From Acidaminobacter sp. (GTDB taxonomy: Bacteria; Bacillota; Clostridia; Peptostreptococcales; Acidaminobacteraceae), in assembly GCF_030247605.1 (NCBI RefSeq), contig NZ_JAOTSB010000021.1, positions 1 through 47,398 of the forward strand: DNA of 47,398 nt. The letters run 5' to 3'. The stretch's first letter is position 1. Every line of letters starts with the position of its first letter. Positions 1-8,814 of the stretch are shown here, in pieces. Under the pieces are notes generated by a model. The model was given only the letters and a program-made list of their open reading frames with translations. It ran no database searches and had not been told where the DNA came from. The position numbers and the translations under genes are program-made.

Positions 1-42
1 ACTGGATGCCTCGCGCTTGACATAGAACAAAGCTTCCTTCAT
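1..42 (-). CDS. Start of a truncated gene, possibly an AmmeMemoRadiSam-type radical SAM enzyme
   Basis: On the minus strand an ATG at 42..40 follows a good ribosome site (GGTGGGAG, 44-51) and opens a frame reading MKEALFYVKREASS before the window ends. The opening MKEALFY resembles the N terminus of radical SAM proteins of the AmmeMemoRadiSam group, which continue into a cysteine-rich segment, but no cysteine motif lies inside the window. The gene follows the pyrophosphatase closely (about 33 bases) and may be co-transcribed with it. Frame and ribosome site are seen; the family name is a weak inference from seven residues. Confidence 0.45.
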   Translation of the reverse strand, partial: MKEALFYVKREASS

Positions 43-75
43 TCTCCCACCACCTAATGATCTCTAGACCGACCC

Positions 76-1707
76 TCAGCTCATCTGTCTGGAGAGGCCT
101 ATTTCCTCCAGAAGACGCGGTATGACTTGCTTTTTTCGGGAAAGCAGTTCCGGAACAAACACACCCTGAACTTCATCCACCTCAAAACTCTTGGTGATAA
201 GCCCTGAAATGTTGGATTTATAATACAGACACGACCCCTGGCTAAGGAGATCCGTCGCCATAAAGACGGTCGCATCAAAGCCCTGCTCCTTATGAGTTTT
301 CTGAACCATTTCAAGAACAGCCTCTCTGCGGTCCTCAACTTCTTCCAGACCATAGGTGAAAATCTGCGAAACACCTACCGACGTGTCGGCATCTCTGAAA
401 ATTTTAAAATCCTTAAAGAAAATGCCTTCTATGGTTTGTCCTTCAAGAGAAGTCCCTGATTTCAACAGCGCTTTTGCATAGTCTTCCATATTAAAACCGC
501 TTTCTATCAGCGAGGTCAGCCAAGCCGCCATAATGCGGTCTTCCTCTGTTGTTGTAGGCGATTGAAAGTTCAGTGTATCTGAAATGATGCCCGACAGAAG
601 GATGCCGGCAATGTTTGAAGGCGGCGCGATCCCCTCTTCTCGAATCAAATCCCCCACGAGAGTACAAGTGCTTCCAACTGGTCTGCAGACGAACGTCAGC
701 GGGCGGTTGGTGACGACATCACCGAGCTTGTGATGGTCGACAATGGCGAGAATTTCAGCTTCCTTCAGGCCGTCTACACTCTGGGCGTACTCGTTGTGGT
801 CTACCAGAATGACGAGATGCTTGTTGGGCCTCAGCAAATGTCTTCGCGAAAGAAATCCCACATAGCGTCCGGAGGCGTCCGTTACAGGAAAGGTTGTGTG
901 ACGGCTGCCCGCCATGACTTCCCGGGCTTCCGAGACATCGTCATGCTCATAAAAACTCGTCAGATTTTCTCTGACCATGATCTCTGACACCGGCGCGCAA
1001 GACGCAATGAGACGGGCAGTCTTTAAAGTATCGTAAGGCGTTCTGATCATGCAGACATCCGATTCTCTGGCATGCCTTAGGATTTTCCCTGGGATGGTGA
1101 GTCCTCCGGTAACTATAATGAGGGCCGCCTTTTGTCGGACTGCATGTTCGAGCACATCATACCGGTCGCCAACGATCACAATGGTCGATTCATCAATGCT
1201 TGAGCGATCAATCAGCGTATCTTTATAGAATGCGGCGACCAGCACCCTGCCCTCAATGCTGGTGCAGGAAGCGTGGAGAATCTGAGCCTCCAGGCCATCC
1301 ACCATATTGGCAAGCGTGGTTTTCAGCAGGTCGCCCTTCCAGTTGAAAAAACCCATGGCAATATCTTTCATGGTGACTATCCCAGACAGTTTTCCGTCCG
1401 GCTCAGTGACAGCCAAGGCCTTGGCAGAAGCATCCCCCAGGTTTCTATAGGCCGTCAGTATGGAATCTTGAGGCGACAAAGGCGCATGCCTGTCAAATTC
1501 CAAATGCCTGACATCCGGACGCACTTCTCTCAGCAGCGGCGGAAGCTCAATGCCAAATTGAGTCAAGGCAAAGCGCGATTCAGACGCCGCCTCCCCCAAC
1601 CTGAACGCTATAGCTTCATGGCCCTGGGCACGTTTAAACCAGGCCATGGCAATGGCAGACGCTATAGAATCCGTATCCGGATTTTTATGTCCAAAAACAT
1701 GGATCAA
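76..1707 (-). CDS. ppaC: Manganese-dependent inorganic pyrophosphatase, family II, with CBS and DRTGG regulatory domains
   Basis: Hydrolyses pyrophosphate to two phosphates in the cytoplasm, pulling biosynthetic reactions forward. The DHH phosphoesterase half opens with GHKNPDTDS (residues 6-14) and resumes with DHNEYAQS and VDHHKLGD. Between these lie a first CBS motif, a DRTGG-like domain (around IVIVGDRYDVLEHAV) and a second CBS motif. The DHHA2 half carries SDTLNFQSPTTTEED and the C-terminal SRKKQVIPRL substrate motif. At 543 residues it is the long, nucleotide-regulated class; plain family II enzymes have about 310. I start at TTG 1707 because GAGGTG lies 5 bases upstream and the product then begins MIHVFGHKNPD. 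An ATG at 1725 overlapping the upstream stop lacks a good ribosome site. In the family, adenine nucleotides bound by the CBS pair modulate activity. Confidence 0.93.
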   Translation of the reverse strand: MIHVFGHKNPDTDSIASAIAMAWFKRAQGHEAIAFRLGEAASESRFALTQFGIELPPLLREVRPDVRHLEFDRHAPLSPQDSILTAYRNLGDASAKALAVTEPDGKLSGIVTMKDIAMGFFNWKGDLLKTTLANMVDGLEAQILHASCTSIEGRVLVAAFYKDTLIDRSSIDESTIVIVGDRYDVLEHAVRQKAALIIVTGGLTIPGKILRHARESDVCMIRTPYDTLKTARLIASCAPVSEIMVRENLTSFYEHDDVSEAREVMAGSRHTTFPVTDASGRYVGFLSRRHLLRPNKHLVILVDHNEYAQSVDGLKEAEILAIVDHHKLGDVVTNRPLTFVCRPVGSTCTLVGDLIREEGIAPPSNIAGILLSGIISDTLNFQSPTTTEEDRIMAAWLTSLIESGFNMEDYAKALLKSGTSLEGQTIEGIFFKDFKIFRDADTSVGVSQIFTYGLEEVEDRREAVLEMVQKTHKEQGFDATVFMATDLLSQGSCLYYKSNISGLITKSFEVDEVQGVFVPELLSRKKQVIPRLLEEIGLSRQMS

Positions 1708-1726
1708 AATGACACCTCTTTTCATT

Positions 1727-2929
1727 TCATCTCAGTGTGTAGATCAGACTGATCTCGTCAATCACGCCGGCGCGCACTTCGAAAAATAACGCATATTCGC
1801 CCTGCGTCCCATGATCATAGATGTAATCCATATTCCCCGGATCGGTTTCTTCGTTTGGAACTGGCTCTGCTTCAGGATACTTCAGCATCAGAAGCGTAAG
1901 CGACTCCCCAACGTTAATTCCCCTGGAAGTACTGAAGCGCGGATCCTTGGAGATCACCGAAGAGAGCCAGAACTTTTCACCGCCTGAAGGCGCGAACAGA
2001 CTGACTTGGGACTTATTGAAAGTAAAGGTCCGAATAGTCGACCCAATAAATGTGTCAGCGCCAATACCCAGGATAGACTCCTCAATTTTCTCGGGTTTAC
2101 CAAAAATGCTGAGAAGTTCTTCATCTTCGAAAGCTGTCCTTAGCGGCAGCTTAACCGTACCGTAGTTCAACGTGAACTCCCTTTCGAGTATGAGGGATTT
2201 AGTGTGTTCATAAATTTCGACACCGCCTGAAGCCCCTGTATTCGTCACCACAATTGAAGGCGCCGGGACTGCACTGGCGAGTCCGTTGACAATGGTTTCC
2301 CACGTTAACGACTCATAGACAGGCGTCATAATCATTTTGATGTCCGGACTGATCAGGTTTGGACCGGCATAAAGCAGTTGTGATTCTTCCAGCCACAGCG
2401 ACACATGAAGTTCCTCAAGAGATCCGTCCTGTCTGAAGCACAAGGGCTGCAGAAGCTTGTCAGCGAAATTCAGACCTTGCTCGTTAGGACGGAACACACT
2501 GACGTCTTTGAGTCCCTCATTCACACTGACTGCTTCGAGTACAAACACTTCAGCCCCTTCATTTTGATAAAATTGACAGACAGGCTGTCTCGACATGATC
2601 CTTCCTGTCCAGAGCACCTGGTTCACTTTGGCATTGAAATACTCCTCAATCAGCGCATTCAAGCGCTCTGCCTGATCCAAATTGTCAGGCGGGTCAATGA
2701 CGCCAATACCGGATTCGCTCTCAACAAGCAATCCGTTTTTTGAGGCTTCCTTCCGGTAGGCTGTGTAGACCCAGATATCCTCCGTTTGTCTGCGAATGAT
2801 CAGGTCGCCCTCCACATTGTTGATGACATCCAGAGAAGTCAGGTCAGGCTGCGGGGGCTCAGCAGACATACAGGCGCTCAGCAATAAAGTCAGGATTAGA
2901 ACTGTGAGTAATCTTGATAAACGCGCCAT
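1727..2929 (-). CDS. Lipoprotein with a degenerate metallo-beta-lactamase-like fold
   Basis: A 400-residue predicted lipoprotein. It has a basic start, a hydrophobic stretch and a lipobox LSAC with Cys20. Residues about 35-200 follow the layout of class B metallo-beta-lactamases: DIWVYTAYRKEASKNGLLV, then a turn GIGVIDPP, then an aligned EEYFNAKVNQVLWT. Where active enzymes carry HxHxD this protein has TGRIMSRQP, with no metal-binding histidines. The later segment with HVSLWLEESQLLYAGPNL matches the strand pair that normally follows the third zinc histidine. The C-terminal 150 residues contain a GINVGESLTLLMLKYPEAE segment of unknown type. The start at ATG 2929 has GAGGTGG 5 bases upstream; an in-frame start at 2968 has none. 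Its stop lies just before the pyrophosphatase, so the two are probably one transcript. The fold assignment is inferred by eye; the function is unknown. Confidence 0.7.
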   Translation of the reverse strand: MARLSRLLTVLILTLLLSACMSAEPPQPDLTSLDVINNVEGDLIIRRQTEDIWVYTAYRKEASKNGLLVESESGIGVIDPPDNLDQAERLNALIEEYFNAKVNQVLWTGRIMSRQPVCQFYQNEGAEVFVLEAVSVNEGLKDVSVFRPNEQGLNFADKLLQPLCFRQDGSLEELHVSLWLEESQLLYAGPNLISPDIKMIMTPVYESLTWETIVNGLASAVPAPSIVVTNTGASGGVEIYEHTKSLILEREFTLNYGTVKLPLRTAFEDEELLSIFGKPEKIEESILGIGADTFIGSTIRTFTFNKSQVSLFAPSGGEKFWLSSVISKDPRFSTSRGINVGESLTLLMLKYPEAEPVPNEETDPGNMDYIYDHGTQGEYALFFEVRAGVIDEISLIYTLR

Positions 2930-2979
2930 TTGTCCACCTCGCTTCTTTTTAGCCAATCCTTGCGGCAAGCTGTTGATTT

Positions 2980-2988
2980 ATTATACCA
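2980..2988 (-). promoter_or_regulatory. Extended -10 promoter for the lipoprotein-pyrophosphatase pair
   Basis: On the minus strand TGGTATAAT forms a perfect extended -10 element about 50 bases before the lipoprotein start. No convincing -35 hexamer is visible, which is usual for extended -10 promoters. Confidence 0.55.
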
Positions 2989-3051
2989 TTTGAATGGGCA
3001 TTGAACGATGCCATTTTCATTTGTGCTTATTTTTTAGAGAAAATTTAACAA

Positions 3052-3118
3052 AAGGGAAGTGACGCTGATGCGGCGAAGGTTTTAAACCGACCCATGCCGC
3101 ACCAATCTCACTTCCCTT
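3052..3118 (-). terminator. Intrinsic terminator of the histidine operon
   Basis: Downstream of the hisIE stop a long hairpin forms from 11-base arms (3052-3062 with 3108-3118, AAGGGAAGTGA and its complement) and an inner 6-base stem (3069-3074 with 3096-3101, TGCGGC with GCCGCA). On the minus strand it is followed by a T-rich run (TTTTGTTAAATTTT). The two-tier stem is longer than most terminators. Confidence 0.75.
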
Positions 3119-3130
3119 ATCTATACAAAA

Positions 3131-3730
3131 CTATCTTTCTCTTCTGTTTAGTTCCTGAAGCACCTCTTCAACTGCAACGCCTTTTTCCCTCATCAGCACA
3201 AGGCTGTGGAAAAGCAGATCTGTCAGTTCCCCTACCAACTCAGGCCTATTCTCGTTTTTTGAAGCAATGATGACCTCTGCCGCCTCTTCACCTACTTTTT
3301 TGAGAATTTTGTCGAGGCCTTTGTCAAAGAGATAAGTCGTATAAGACCCTTCAGGTCGTTCTTTATAACGCCCGTCAATGACCTTCACAAGCTTAGCTAC
3401 GCCTGTTCCAATTTTGCTGATTTCCCCAAGGGTCTCAAAACAGCTCTCCGCACCGGTGTGGCATGTCGGCCCCGCCGGATTCGCCAGGACCAGCAGCGCG
3501 TCTGCATCACAGTCTTCAGATATGGAAACCACCTCAAGGACATTGCCGCTGCTTTCACCCTTCTTCCAGAGTCGGGAACGACTTCTGGAGTAGAACCAGA
3601 CAACCCCTTCCTCCCGGGTTCTGCCTAACGCTTCTTCATTCATGTATCCGAGCATCAGCACCTTCCCGGTGGCTGCATTCTGTATAATTGCAGGGATCAA
3701 CCCCTGTTCGTCAAATTTTAATGGCTTCAT
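3131..3730 (-). CDS. hisIE: Bifunctional phosphoribosyl-AMP cyclohydrolase / phosphoribosyl-ATP diphosphatase
   Basis: Catalyses steps 2 and 3 of histidine synthesis. The C-terminal HisE domain removes pyrophosphate from phosphoribosyl-ATP and the N-terminal HisI domain opens the adenine ring of the resulting phosphoribosyl-AMP. HisI (about residues 1-110) shows the WFYSRSR motif, the metal-binding DCDAD cluster and the zinc cysteine in GPTCHTG. HisE (about 115-199) has the GEEAAEVIIASKN helix and the ELTDLLFHSLVLM helix. The length of 199 residues fits the fused family. ATG 3730 has GGAGG 9 bases upstream, and that site overlaps the end of hisF. This is the last gene of the operon, followed by the terminator at 3052-3118. 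Confidence 0.97.
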   Translation of the reverse strand: MKPLKFDEQGLIPAIIQNAATGKVLMLGYMNEEALGRTREEGVVWFYSRSRSRLWKKGESSGNVLEVVSISEDCDADALLVLANPAGPTCHTGAESCFETLGEISKIGTGVAKLVKVIDGRYKERPEGSYTTYLFDKGLDKILKKVGEEAAEVIIASKNENRPELVGELTDLLFHSLVLMREKGVAVEEVLQELNRRER

Positions 3731-3733
3731 GGT

Positions 3734-4564
3734 CTAATTTCCTCCCTGTTCTGCAGCTCCTGCAGCTTCTGCAGCTCCTGCAGCTGCTCTGTCAAACCTA
3801 TGGTCCAGTGGCCTGACCGCAACACCGTGACTCAGCAGATAACTTTTAAGATCCCCTATGGAAATGTCCCCATAGTGGAAAACCGATGCTGCCAGGATGC
3901 CATCAACATCCGCTACACGGGCGGCTTCCTCAAAATGTTCCAGGGCGCCTGCGCCGCCGGAGGCTATGACTGGGACATTAACCGCGGCAGTGACTTGCTT
4001 CAGGAACTCGACATCATAGCCTTTTCTGACGCCATCCTGGTCAATGGAGTTCACCACGACTTCTCCTGCCCCTAGCGCCACACCCTGCTTGATCCATTCC
4101 AAAGCAGACATGCCCGTGGTTTCCCGGCCGCCTTTGACGACGACTTCCCAACGGTCCGGACCCACTTTACTGACGTCCACCGAGAGCACCACGCACTGGG
4201 CACCAAATTTCAAAGCCGCTTCACGGATCAGCTCCGGCCGGCGAACAGCAGCGGTGTTGACCGACACTTTGTCCGCGCCTGCCATCAATACACGAGTGAA
4301 ATCCTCAACCGTCGCAATGCCGCCCCCTACTGTCAAAGGGATATTGACCACTTTCGAAACCCTTCGAACCACCTCGTCAAAGATCCCACGGTCTTCAGCA
4401 CTGGCAGTAATATCGTAAAAAACCAGTTCATCCGCGCCTTCCCTGCAATAACGGTCCGCGAGCACCACCGGATCCTCGACGTCTTCTATGGCCTGAAACC
4501 GCTTGCCTTTGACGACGCGGCCCTGACGGACGTCGAGGCATGGAATGATTCTCTTTGCCAGCAT
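3734..4564 (-). CDS. hisF: Imidazole glycerol phosphate synthase, cyclase subunit
   Basis: The (beta/alpha)8-barrel cyclase subunit takes ammonia from HisH and converts PRFAR to imidazole glycerol phosphate and AICAR. The catalytic aspartates sit in [13 protein letters not shown] (residue 11) and VLSVDVSK (about residue 130). The phosphate-binding loops VGGGI and [11 protein letters not shown] are present. It is 276 residues long, about 20 longer than usual, because of a low-complexity Ala/Gly/Glu tail encoded by a 9-bp tandem repeat (3751-3786). The barrel itself is intact, so activity should be retained. It follows hisA with a 2-base gap and precedes hisIE by 3 bases, so translation is probably coupled. 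Confidence 0.97.
   Translation of the reverse strand: MLAKRIIPCLDVRQGRVVKGKRFQAIEDVEDPVVLADRYCREGADELVFYDITASAEDRGIFDEVVRRVSKVVNIPLTVGGGIATVEDFTRVLMAGADKVSVNTAAVRRPELIREAALKFGAQCVVLSVDVSKVGPDRWEVVVKGGRETTGMSALEWIKQGVALGAGEVVVNSIDQDGVRKGYDVEFLKQVTAAVNVPVIASGGAGALEHFEEAARVADVDGILAASVFHYGDISIGDLKSYLLSHGVAVRPLDHRFDRAAAGAAEAAGAAEQGGN
3751..3786. repeat. Four tandem copies of a 9-bp unit at the 3' end of hisF
   Basis: CTGCAGCTN is repeated four times without interruption (3751-3759, 3760-3768, 3769-3777, 3778-3786). On the minus strand it reads in frame as an Ala-Ala-Gly/Glu tail of HisF. The unit is a multiple of three, so copy-number changes would lengthen or shorten the tail without a frameshift. 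It ends only a few codons before the hisIE ribosome site. Confidence 0.95.
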
Positions 4565-4566
4565 GC

Positions 4567-5280
4567 TTACACCTCCTCGCAGCGCCGTATTTCCAGCGCG
4601 CCTTCGTAAATGGCTTTTCCGACTATAGCGTCCTCAACGCCGACTGCTTTGAGCGCCTCCAGATCTTCCAGCTTGGAGATGCCGCCGGAGCCAATCAGAA
4701 TGCCAAAGTAGACCTCCCGCATCTTTCTGTAAGCTTCCACATTGGGGCCCTGCATGGCGCCGTCACGGGCTATATCCGTGTGGACAACCGCTGCGACACC
4801 CAGCCGCTGTGCCTTTTCCGCCAGCTCAACCGCTGTGATCTTCTCTGTGTCCAGCCAGCCGCGGGTCGCCACATAACCGTCACGGGCATCGATCGACAAC
4901 ACTATCTTGTCGCCGTATCGCGCCAGCACCGCTTCGAGAAAAGGTGTATCCAAAGCTCCGGAAGTTCCCAAAATAGCCTTATCCGCCCCCGCCTCAAACA
5001 CTGCCTCGAGGTCTTCCATGGTGCGAATGCCGCCGCCAAATTGCACCGGTACGCCAGACGCCGCCTTAATGCCGCGAATCAGGGCTTTCATGTCTTCGGT
5101 AATACAGCCTTCCACGCTGCCGTCGAGATTGACGACATGAAGGCGCTGTGCGCCCTTTTCCTTCAAATCCTTTGCGACAGCCACAGGGTCCGCATTGTAG
5201 ACCGTCTTCTGGCCAAAATCACCTTGAAACAGCCGGACGCAGGCGCCGCCGCTGATATCTATTGCAGGATAAATTCTCAT
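4567..5280 (-). CDS. hisA: ProFAR isomerase (phosphoribosylformimino-AICAR-phosphate ribotide isomerase)
   Basis: The half-barrel-duplicated (beta/alpha)8 isomerase performs the Amadori rearrangement of ProFAR to PRFAR, step 4 of the pathway. The catalytic aspartates are in YPAIDISGG (residue 8) and LSIDARDG (about residue 129). The phosphate loops [12 protein letters not shown] and [11 protein letters not shown] are present. The length of 237 is normal. The start overlaps the hisH stop by 4 bases (ATGA type), indicating coupled translation. Trp-pathway dual function (PriA) is not expected in this group. Confidence 0.97.
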   Translation of the reverse strand: MRIYPAIDISGGACVRLFQGDFGQKTVYNADPVAVAKDLKEKGAQRLHVVNLDGSVEGCITEDMKALIRGIKAASGVPVQFGGGIRTMEDLEAVFEAGADKAILGTSGALDTPFLEAVLARYGDKIVLSIDARDGYVATRGWLDTEKITAVELAEKAQRLGVAAVVHTDIARDGAMQGPNVEAYRKMREVYFGILIGSGGISKLEDLEALKAVGVEDAIVGKAIYEGALEIRRCEEV

Positions 5281-5930
5281 TGTGTACCTCCCATCAAGAC
5301 CGCCAGGACCTGACGGATTAAAAATTCTCCAACAGCACCGCTCTTTTCAGGGTGGAACTGCATGCCGACAATGCTGCCTTTTCGAATGAGTCCAGGCACA
5401 GCGACGCCGTACGGACTGGAGAGAATGATGTCCCGGGCGTCGCCACCCGACAGGTAATACGAGTGCACATAATAGGCGTAGGCGTCTTCCGGGAGACCAT
5501 CGGCCACCGGATCCTGGCGCTCTTTAACCAGCCTGTTCCAGCCCATGTGGGGCACTTTGAGGCCCATGTTCTCATCAAACTTCACAAAACGGCCCTTCAG
5601 GAGTCCAAGGCCCTCCCAGTCGCCGTCCTCCTCACTGGCTTCGAACATCAGCTGCATGCCCAGGCAGATGCCCAGAAGGGGCCGCCCTTCCCTGACGCGC
5701 TGCTGAATCACCTGGTCAATGCCGGTGTTCCTGAGCTTGTCAATGGCGTCCTTAAACGCCCCCACGCCGGGCAAAATGGAGAGCTCGGCATTTAGAATGA
5801 CATCGTGATCCGCCGTGAGAACCGCCGGAATTTCCAGACGCTCAAAAGCGTTAATCAGATTTTGAATATTGCCCACGCCATAATCGATAATGGCGATTGG
5901 CTTTCGGGGTGTTGCTGCTTGATCATTCAT
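5277..5930 (-). CDS. hisH: Imidazole glycerol phosphate synthase, glutamine amidotransferase subunit
   Basis: A class I glutaminase that supplies ammonia to HisF. The nucleophile is the cysteine in GICLGMQLMFE, and the histidine-glutamate pair is in GMQFHPEKSG. The N terminus IAIIDYGVGNIQNL is typical, preceded by an extra basic stretch of about ten residues. The length of 217 is slightly long for the family (about 200). The start at 5930 has GGAGG a few bases upstream and follows hisB by 18 bases. HisH and HisF form a heterodimer; here they are separated in the operon by hisA. Confidence 0.97.
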   Translation of the reverse strand: MNDQAATPRKPIAIIDYGVGNIQNLINAFERLEIPAVLTADHDVILNAELSILPGVGAFKDAIDKLRNTGIDQVIQQRVREGRPLLGICLGMQLMFEASEEDGDWEGLGLLKGRFVKFDENMGLKVPHMGWNRLVKERQDPVADGLPEDAYAYYVHSYYLSGGDARDIILSSPYGVAVPGLIRKGSIVGMQFHPEKSGAVGEFLIRQVLAVLMGGTQ

Positions 5931-5948
5931 GCTCCTGCCTCCAACTCT

Positions 5949-6536
5949 TTAATCTAACATACCCTTGGTGGACGGCACACTGGTGTCGCCTTCCTGAACC
6001 GCGGCCGCGTCTTTCAGCGCCAGGGCAAAGGCCTTGAACTGAGCCTCCACCATATGATGTGTGTTGCCCGGCGTCAATATCCTGAAGTGCAGGCACATAC
6101 CGGCTTTGTCCGCAAGGCCCTTGAAAAATTCCCGGATGCTTTCCGTGGCGAGAGTCCCCAGCATTTGAGACGGATAGACCGCATCATAGCCTAAATAAGC
6201 GCGTCCGCTGAGATCAATGGCACACAGGGCAAGGACCTCGTCCATAGGCACTATGCGGTCTGCAAAACGCTGAATGCCCGCCTTGCTGCCAAGAGCCTCC
6301 TTCAGGGCCATGCCAAAGGCCATGCCCACGTCTTCAGCGGTATGGTGGCAGTCCACCTCCAGATCCCCCTTGACCTCGATCATCAGGTTCATCCGTCCGT
6401 GCTTGGCGATCTGGTAGAGCATATGGTCGAGAAATGGCAGCCCCGTGTCAATCTTCGAGGGCGCCTGTGAGTCCAGGGTCAGTTTCAATTGGATTTTCGT
6501 TTCAGATGTATCTCGCTTGACTTCGCCTACTCGCAT
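5949..6536 (-). CDS. hisB: Imidazoleglycerol-phosphate dehydratase
   Basis: A manganese enzyme that removes water from imidazole glycerol phosphate. The metal-binding motifs DHML, CHHTAEDVGMAFG and GNTHHMVEAQFKAFA are all present. At 195 residues it is the monofunctional dehydratase without the N-terminal phosphatase domain of enteric HisB, so histidinol-phosphate phosphatase must be encoded elsewhere. The start has GGAGGTC 8 bases upstream and overlaps the end of hisC by 10 bases. Confidence 0.97.
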   Translation of the reverse strand: MRVGEVKRDTSETKIQLKLTLDSQAPSKIDTGLPFLDHMLYQIAKHGRMNLMIEVKGDLEVDCHHTAEDVGMAFGMALKEALGSKAGIQRFADRIVPMDEVLALCAIDLSGRAYLGYDAVYPSQMLGTLATESIREFFKGLADKAGMCLHFRILTPGNTHHMVEAQFKAFALALKDAAAVQEGDTSVPSTKGMLD

Positions 6537-7525
6537 GAAGCCATGACCTCCTTCAGGATGCTGAGGACAGCATCATTATTCTCTTTTTTGCCGATGGTAA
6601 CTCGAAAGTACGCCCCAAGGCCGCTTTGCTCCCCGAAAAACCGGAGACTGAAGCCTCTTGACTCAAAAGCGCTTTGGATTCGGGATACCCATTCCGGCTT
6701 CGTTCGAATCAAGATAAAATTAGTTTCAGACGCCAGCGGCTCCATACCGCGGATCTGACGAAGCATGCTGAAGACTCTGTCGCGTTCTGCGCGAATCAGG
6801 GCAACCTGCGCCTCCATAACAGACGGATTTTTTAGTGCGAAAGCACCCAGCGCCTGAGACACCGCCGTCACGTTGTAGGGCATCCTTACCCGGTTGAGCG
6901 CAGCGGCGTTTGACTCTGATGTCATTGCATAGCCCACTCTCAGCGCTGCGAGACCAAAGGCTTTGGACAAAGTTCTGAGAAGGATCAGCTTGTCCTGATA
7001 TTGGGGAAGCTTCTTAATGAAGGAAGCCAGCCCAAATTCGGTATAGGCTTCATCTAGGACGACCATGCCGGGCGACTTTTCAATTACCTTTTCAATGAAA
7101 GACGCCGTCAGTCTCTCTCCGGTAGGATTGTTGGGATTGCAGAGGAACACCAGGCTGGGCTGTTCTTTTTCCAGACGTGCCATAAATGCCGCCTGGTTCA
7201 GGTTCAGAGCTTCATCCGGCAAGGTTTCAATATAGACTGCTTTTCTGATCTCCGCCATCACGCGGTATTCAACAAAAGTCGGACCATGGGACAAAACTTT
7301 TTCTCCGGGTAGGACGAACGCCTCAACGCACATTTTGATGAGCTCATCTGATCCGTTGCCGCAGACAATACCCTCCAGGGGCCATCCGGTGTAAGCACTG
7401 ACAGCCTGCCGGAGTTCAAGGGCTTCTTCATCCGGGTACTCATTGAGTCTGAGTCCGCCAATAGCAGCCGCAAGGTCATCGAGACGACGCTCGTAGGGGT
7501 TTTCATTGGCATGAAGGCGGATCAT
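6527..7525 (-). CDS. hisC: Histidinol-phosphate aminotransferase
   Basis: A class I/II PLP aminotransferase that converts imidazole acetol phosphate to histidinol phosphate with glutamate as donor. The PLP lysine is in RTLSKAFGLAALRVGY, with CNPNNPTG and the DEAYTEF loop upstream. It begins directly with MIRLHANENPYE and is 332 residues long, lacking the 15-25 residue N-terminal arm of most HisC proteins. The start overlaps the hisD stop (ATGA), which supports it as genuine rather than a truncated call. Confidence 0.95.
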   Translation of the reverse strand: MIRLHANENPYERRLDDLAAAIGGLRLNEYPDEEALELRQAVSAYTGWPLEGIVCGNGSDELIKMCVEAFVLPGEKVLSHGPTFVEYRVMAEIRKAVYIETLPDEALNLNQAAFMARLEKEQPSLVFLCNPNNPTGERLTASFIEKVIEKSPGMVVLDEAYTEFGLASFIKKLPQYQDKLILLRTLSKAFGLAALRVGYAMTSESNAAALNRVRMPYNVTAVSQALGAFALKNPSVMEAQVALIRAERDRVFSMLRQIRGMEPLASETNFILIRTKPEWVSRIQSAFESRGFSLRFFGEQSGLGAYFRVTIGKKENNDAVLSILKEVMASCE

Positions 7526-8814
7526 GGCTTCAGATTCTTTCTCTTCGTGACTGACGCCGCGTGTGCGTCCAGGCCTTCGAGCCGCGCGAAGTGCTCGACA
7601 TCTGAAGCTTCCTTCATAAAGGCCTCTTGGGTGTATTCGAGATACGAGAACCGGGTCATAAAGTCATAGACGCCCAGGGGTGATGAAAATCTCGCCGTAC
7701 CATTGGTCGGCAGTGTGTGGTTCGTGCCTGCGTAATAGTCGCCCAGCGCTTCCGGCGTGTAGCTGCCCAGGAAGACAGACCCCGCGTAGTTCACTTTATC
7801 GAGCAGCGCGCGAGGATTTTCCACCATCAGCTCAAGGTGTTCAGGGGCTATGACATCAGAGACACGGCAAGCATCTTCAAGATCATCGCAAAGCACCACC
7901 AACAGATTGGCCGCTGAAACTGAAGCAATGTCTCGTTTAGGCAGGGTCTCAAGCTGCCTGTCGAGAGCTGCTTTCAACCTCTCCGGCAAACTCTCGTCCG
8001 TGGTCAGAACCACGAGGCCGGCACGCTCGTCGTGCTCTGCCTGCGCCAGAAGATCCGCCGCCACCAGTTCAGGGTCCGCGGTCTGATCTGCAATGATCAG
8101 GACCTCACTTGGTCCGGCAATCATATCTATGGCAATCTGACCGCTGACCTGACGCTTGGCTTCTGCCACATACTGGTTGCCTGGCCCTGCGATTTTATCA
8201 CAAGGCGCTATGGTTTCTGTCCCGTTGGCGCAGGCCGCGACAGCTTGAGCGCCACCAACAGCGTAAATTTCTTTGATGCCCAGAATCCCGGCCGCCGCGA
8301 GCACGTAAGGATTCACAGAACCATCTTTGGACGGCGGTGTGAAAATGGCAATCTCAGGGACACCCGCCACTTGGGCAGGAATTGCGTTCATCAGCACGGT
8401 GGAAGGATAGGCAGCCTTGCCGCCCGGAATATAGAGCCCCACGCGTCTGAGCGGCACAATGCGCTGCCCCAGGGAGACGCCTGGTCTTGGCTGGATCTCA
8501 TAGCCCTTTTCGAGCTGTTTTTCGTGATAGGTCCTGAGGTGCTCCACAGCTGTCCTGAGAACCCTGAGATCCTCCTGGGTGACTTGATCCCGCATAGCGG
8601 CTTTCATGGTCTCGTCTGAAATGCGGAGGCTTTGGAGCTTGACGCCGTCGAGTTTCTCGGTCCACGCCATCAAGGCCGCATCTCCGCGTGCTTTGACATC
8701 CGCAATGATCTTGCTGACGGAATCCCTGACCTCTTCTGAGGTTTCTGTCGTTCTGCGTACAATCGCCGCGATGGATGCGGTTGAAGTCGCTTTATCGTAT
8801 TTTATGCTGTTCAT
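7522..8814 (-). CDS. hisD: Histidinol dehydrogenase
   Basis: A zinc- and NAD-dependent enzyme catalysing the last two oxidations, histidinol to histidine. Recognisable parts are IYIPGGKAAYPSTVLMNAIPA, CDKIAGPGNQYVAEAKRQ, the IDMIAGPSEVLIIAD segment, the zinc-binding QAEHDERA, the APEHLELM histidine pair and GDYYAGTNHTLPTNGTAR. The 430 residues are full length. The start at 8814 overlaps the hisG stop by 4 bases. Confidence 0.97.
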   Translation of the reverse strand: MNSIKYDKATSTASIAAIVRRTTETSEEVRDSVSKIIADVKARGDAALMAWTEKLDGVKLQSLRISDETMKAAMRDQVTQEDLRVLRTAVEHLRTYHEKQLEKGYEIQPRPGVSLGQRIVPLRRVGLYIPGGKAAYPSTVLMNAIPAQVAGVPEIAIFTPPSKDGSVNPYVLAAAGILGIKEIYAVGGAQAVAACANGTETIAPCDKIAGPGNQYVAEAKRQVSGQIAIDMIAGPSEVLIIADQTADPELVAADLLAQAEHDERAGLVVLTTDESLPERLKAALDRQLETLPKRDIASVSAANLLVVLCDDLEDACRVSDVIAPEHLELMVENPRALLDKVNYAGSVFLGSYTPEALGDYYAGTNHTLPTNGTARFSSPLGVYDFMTRFSYLEYTQEAFMKEASDVEHFARLEGLDAHAASVTKRKNLKP

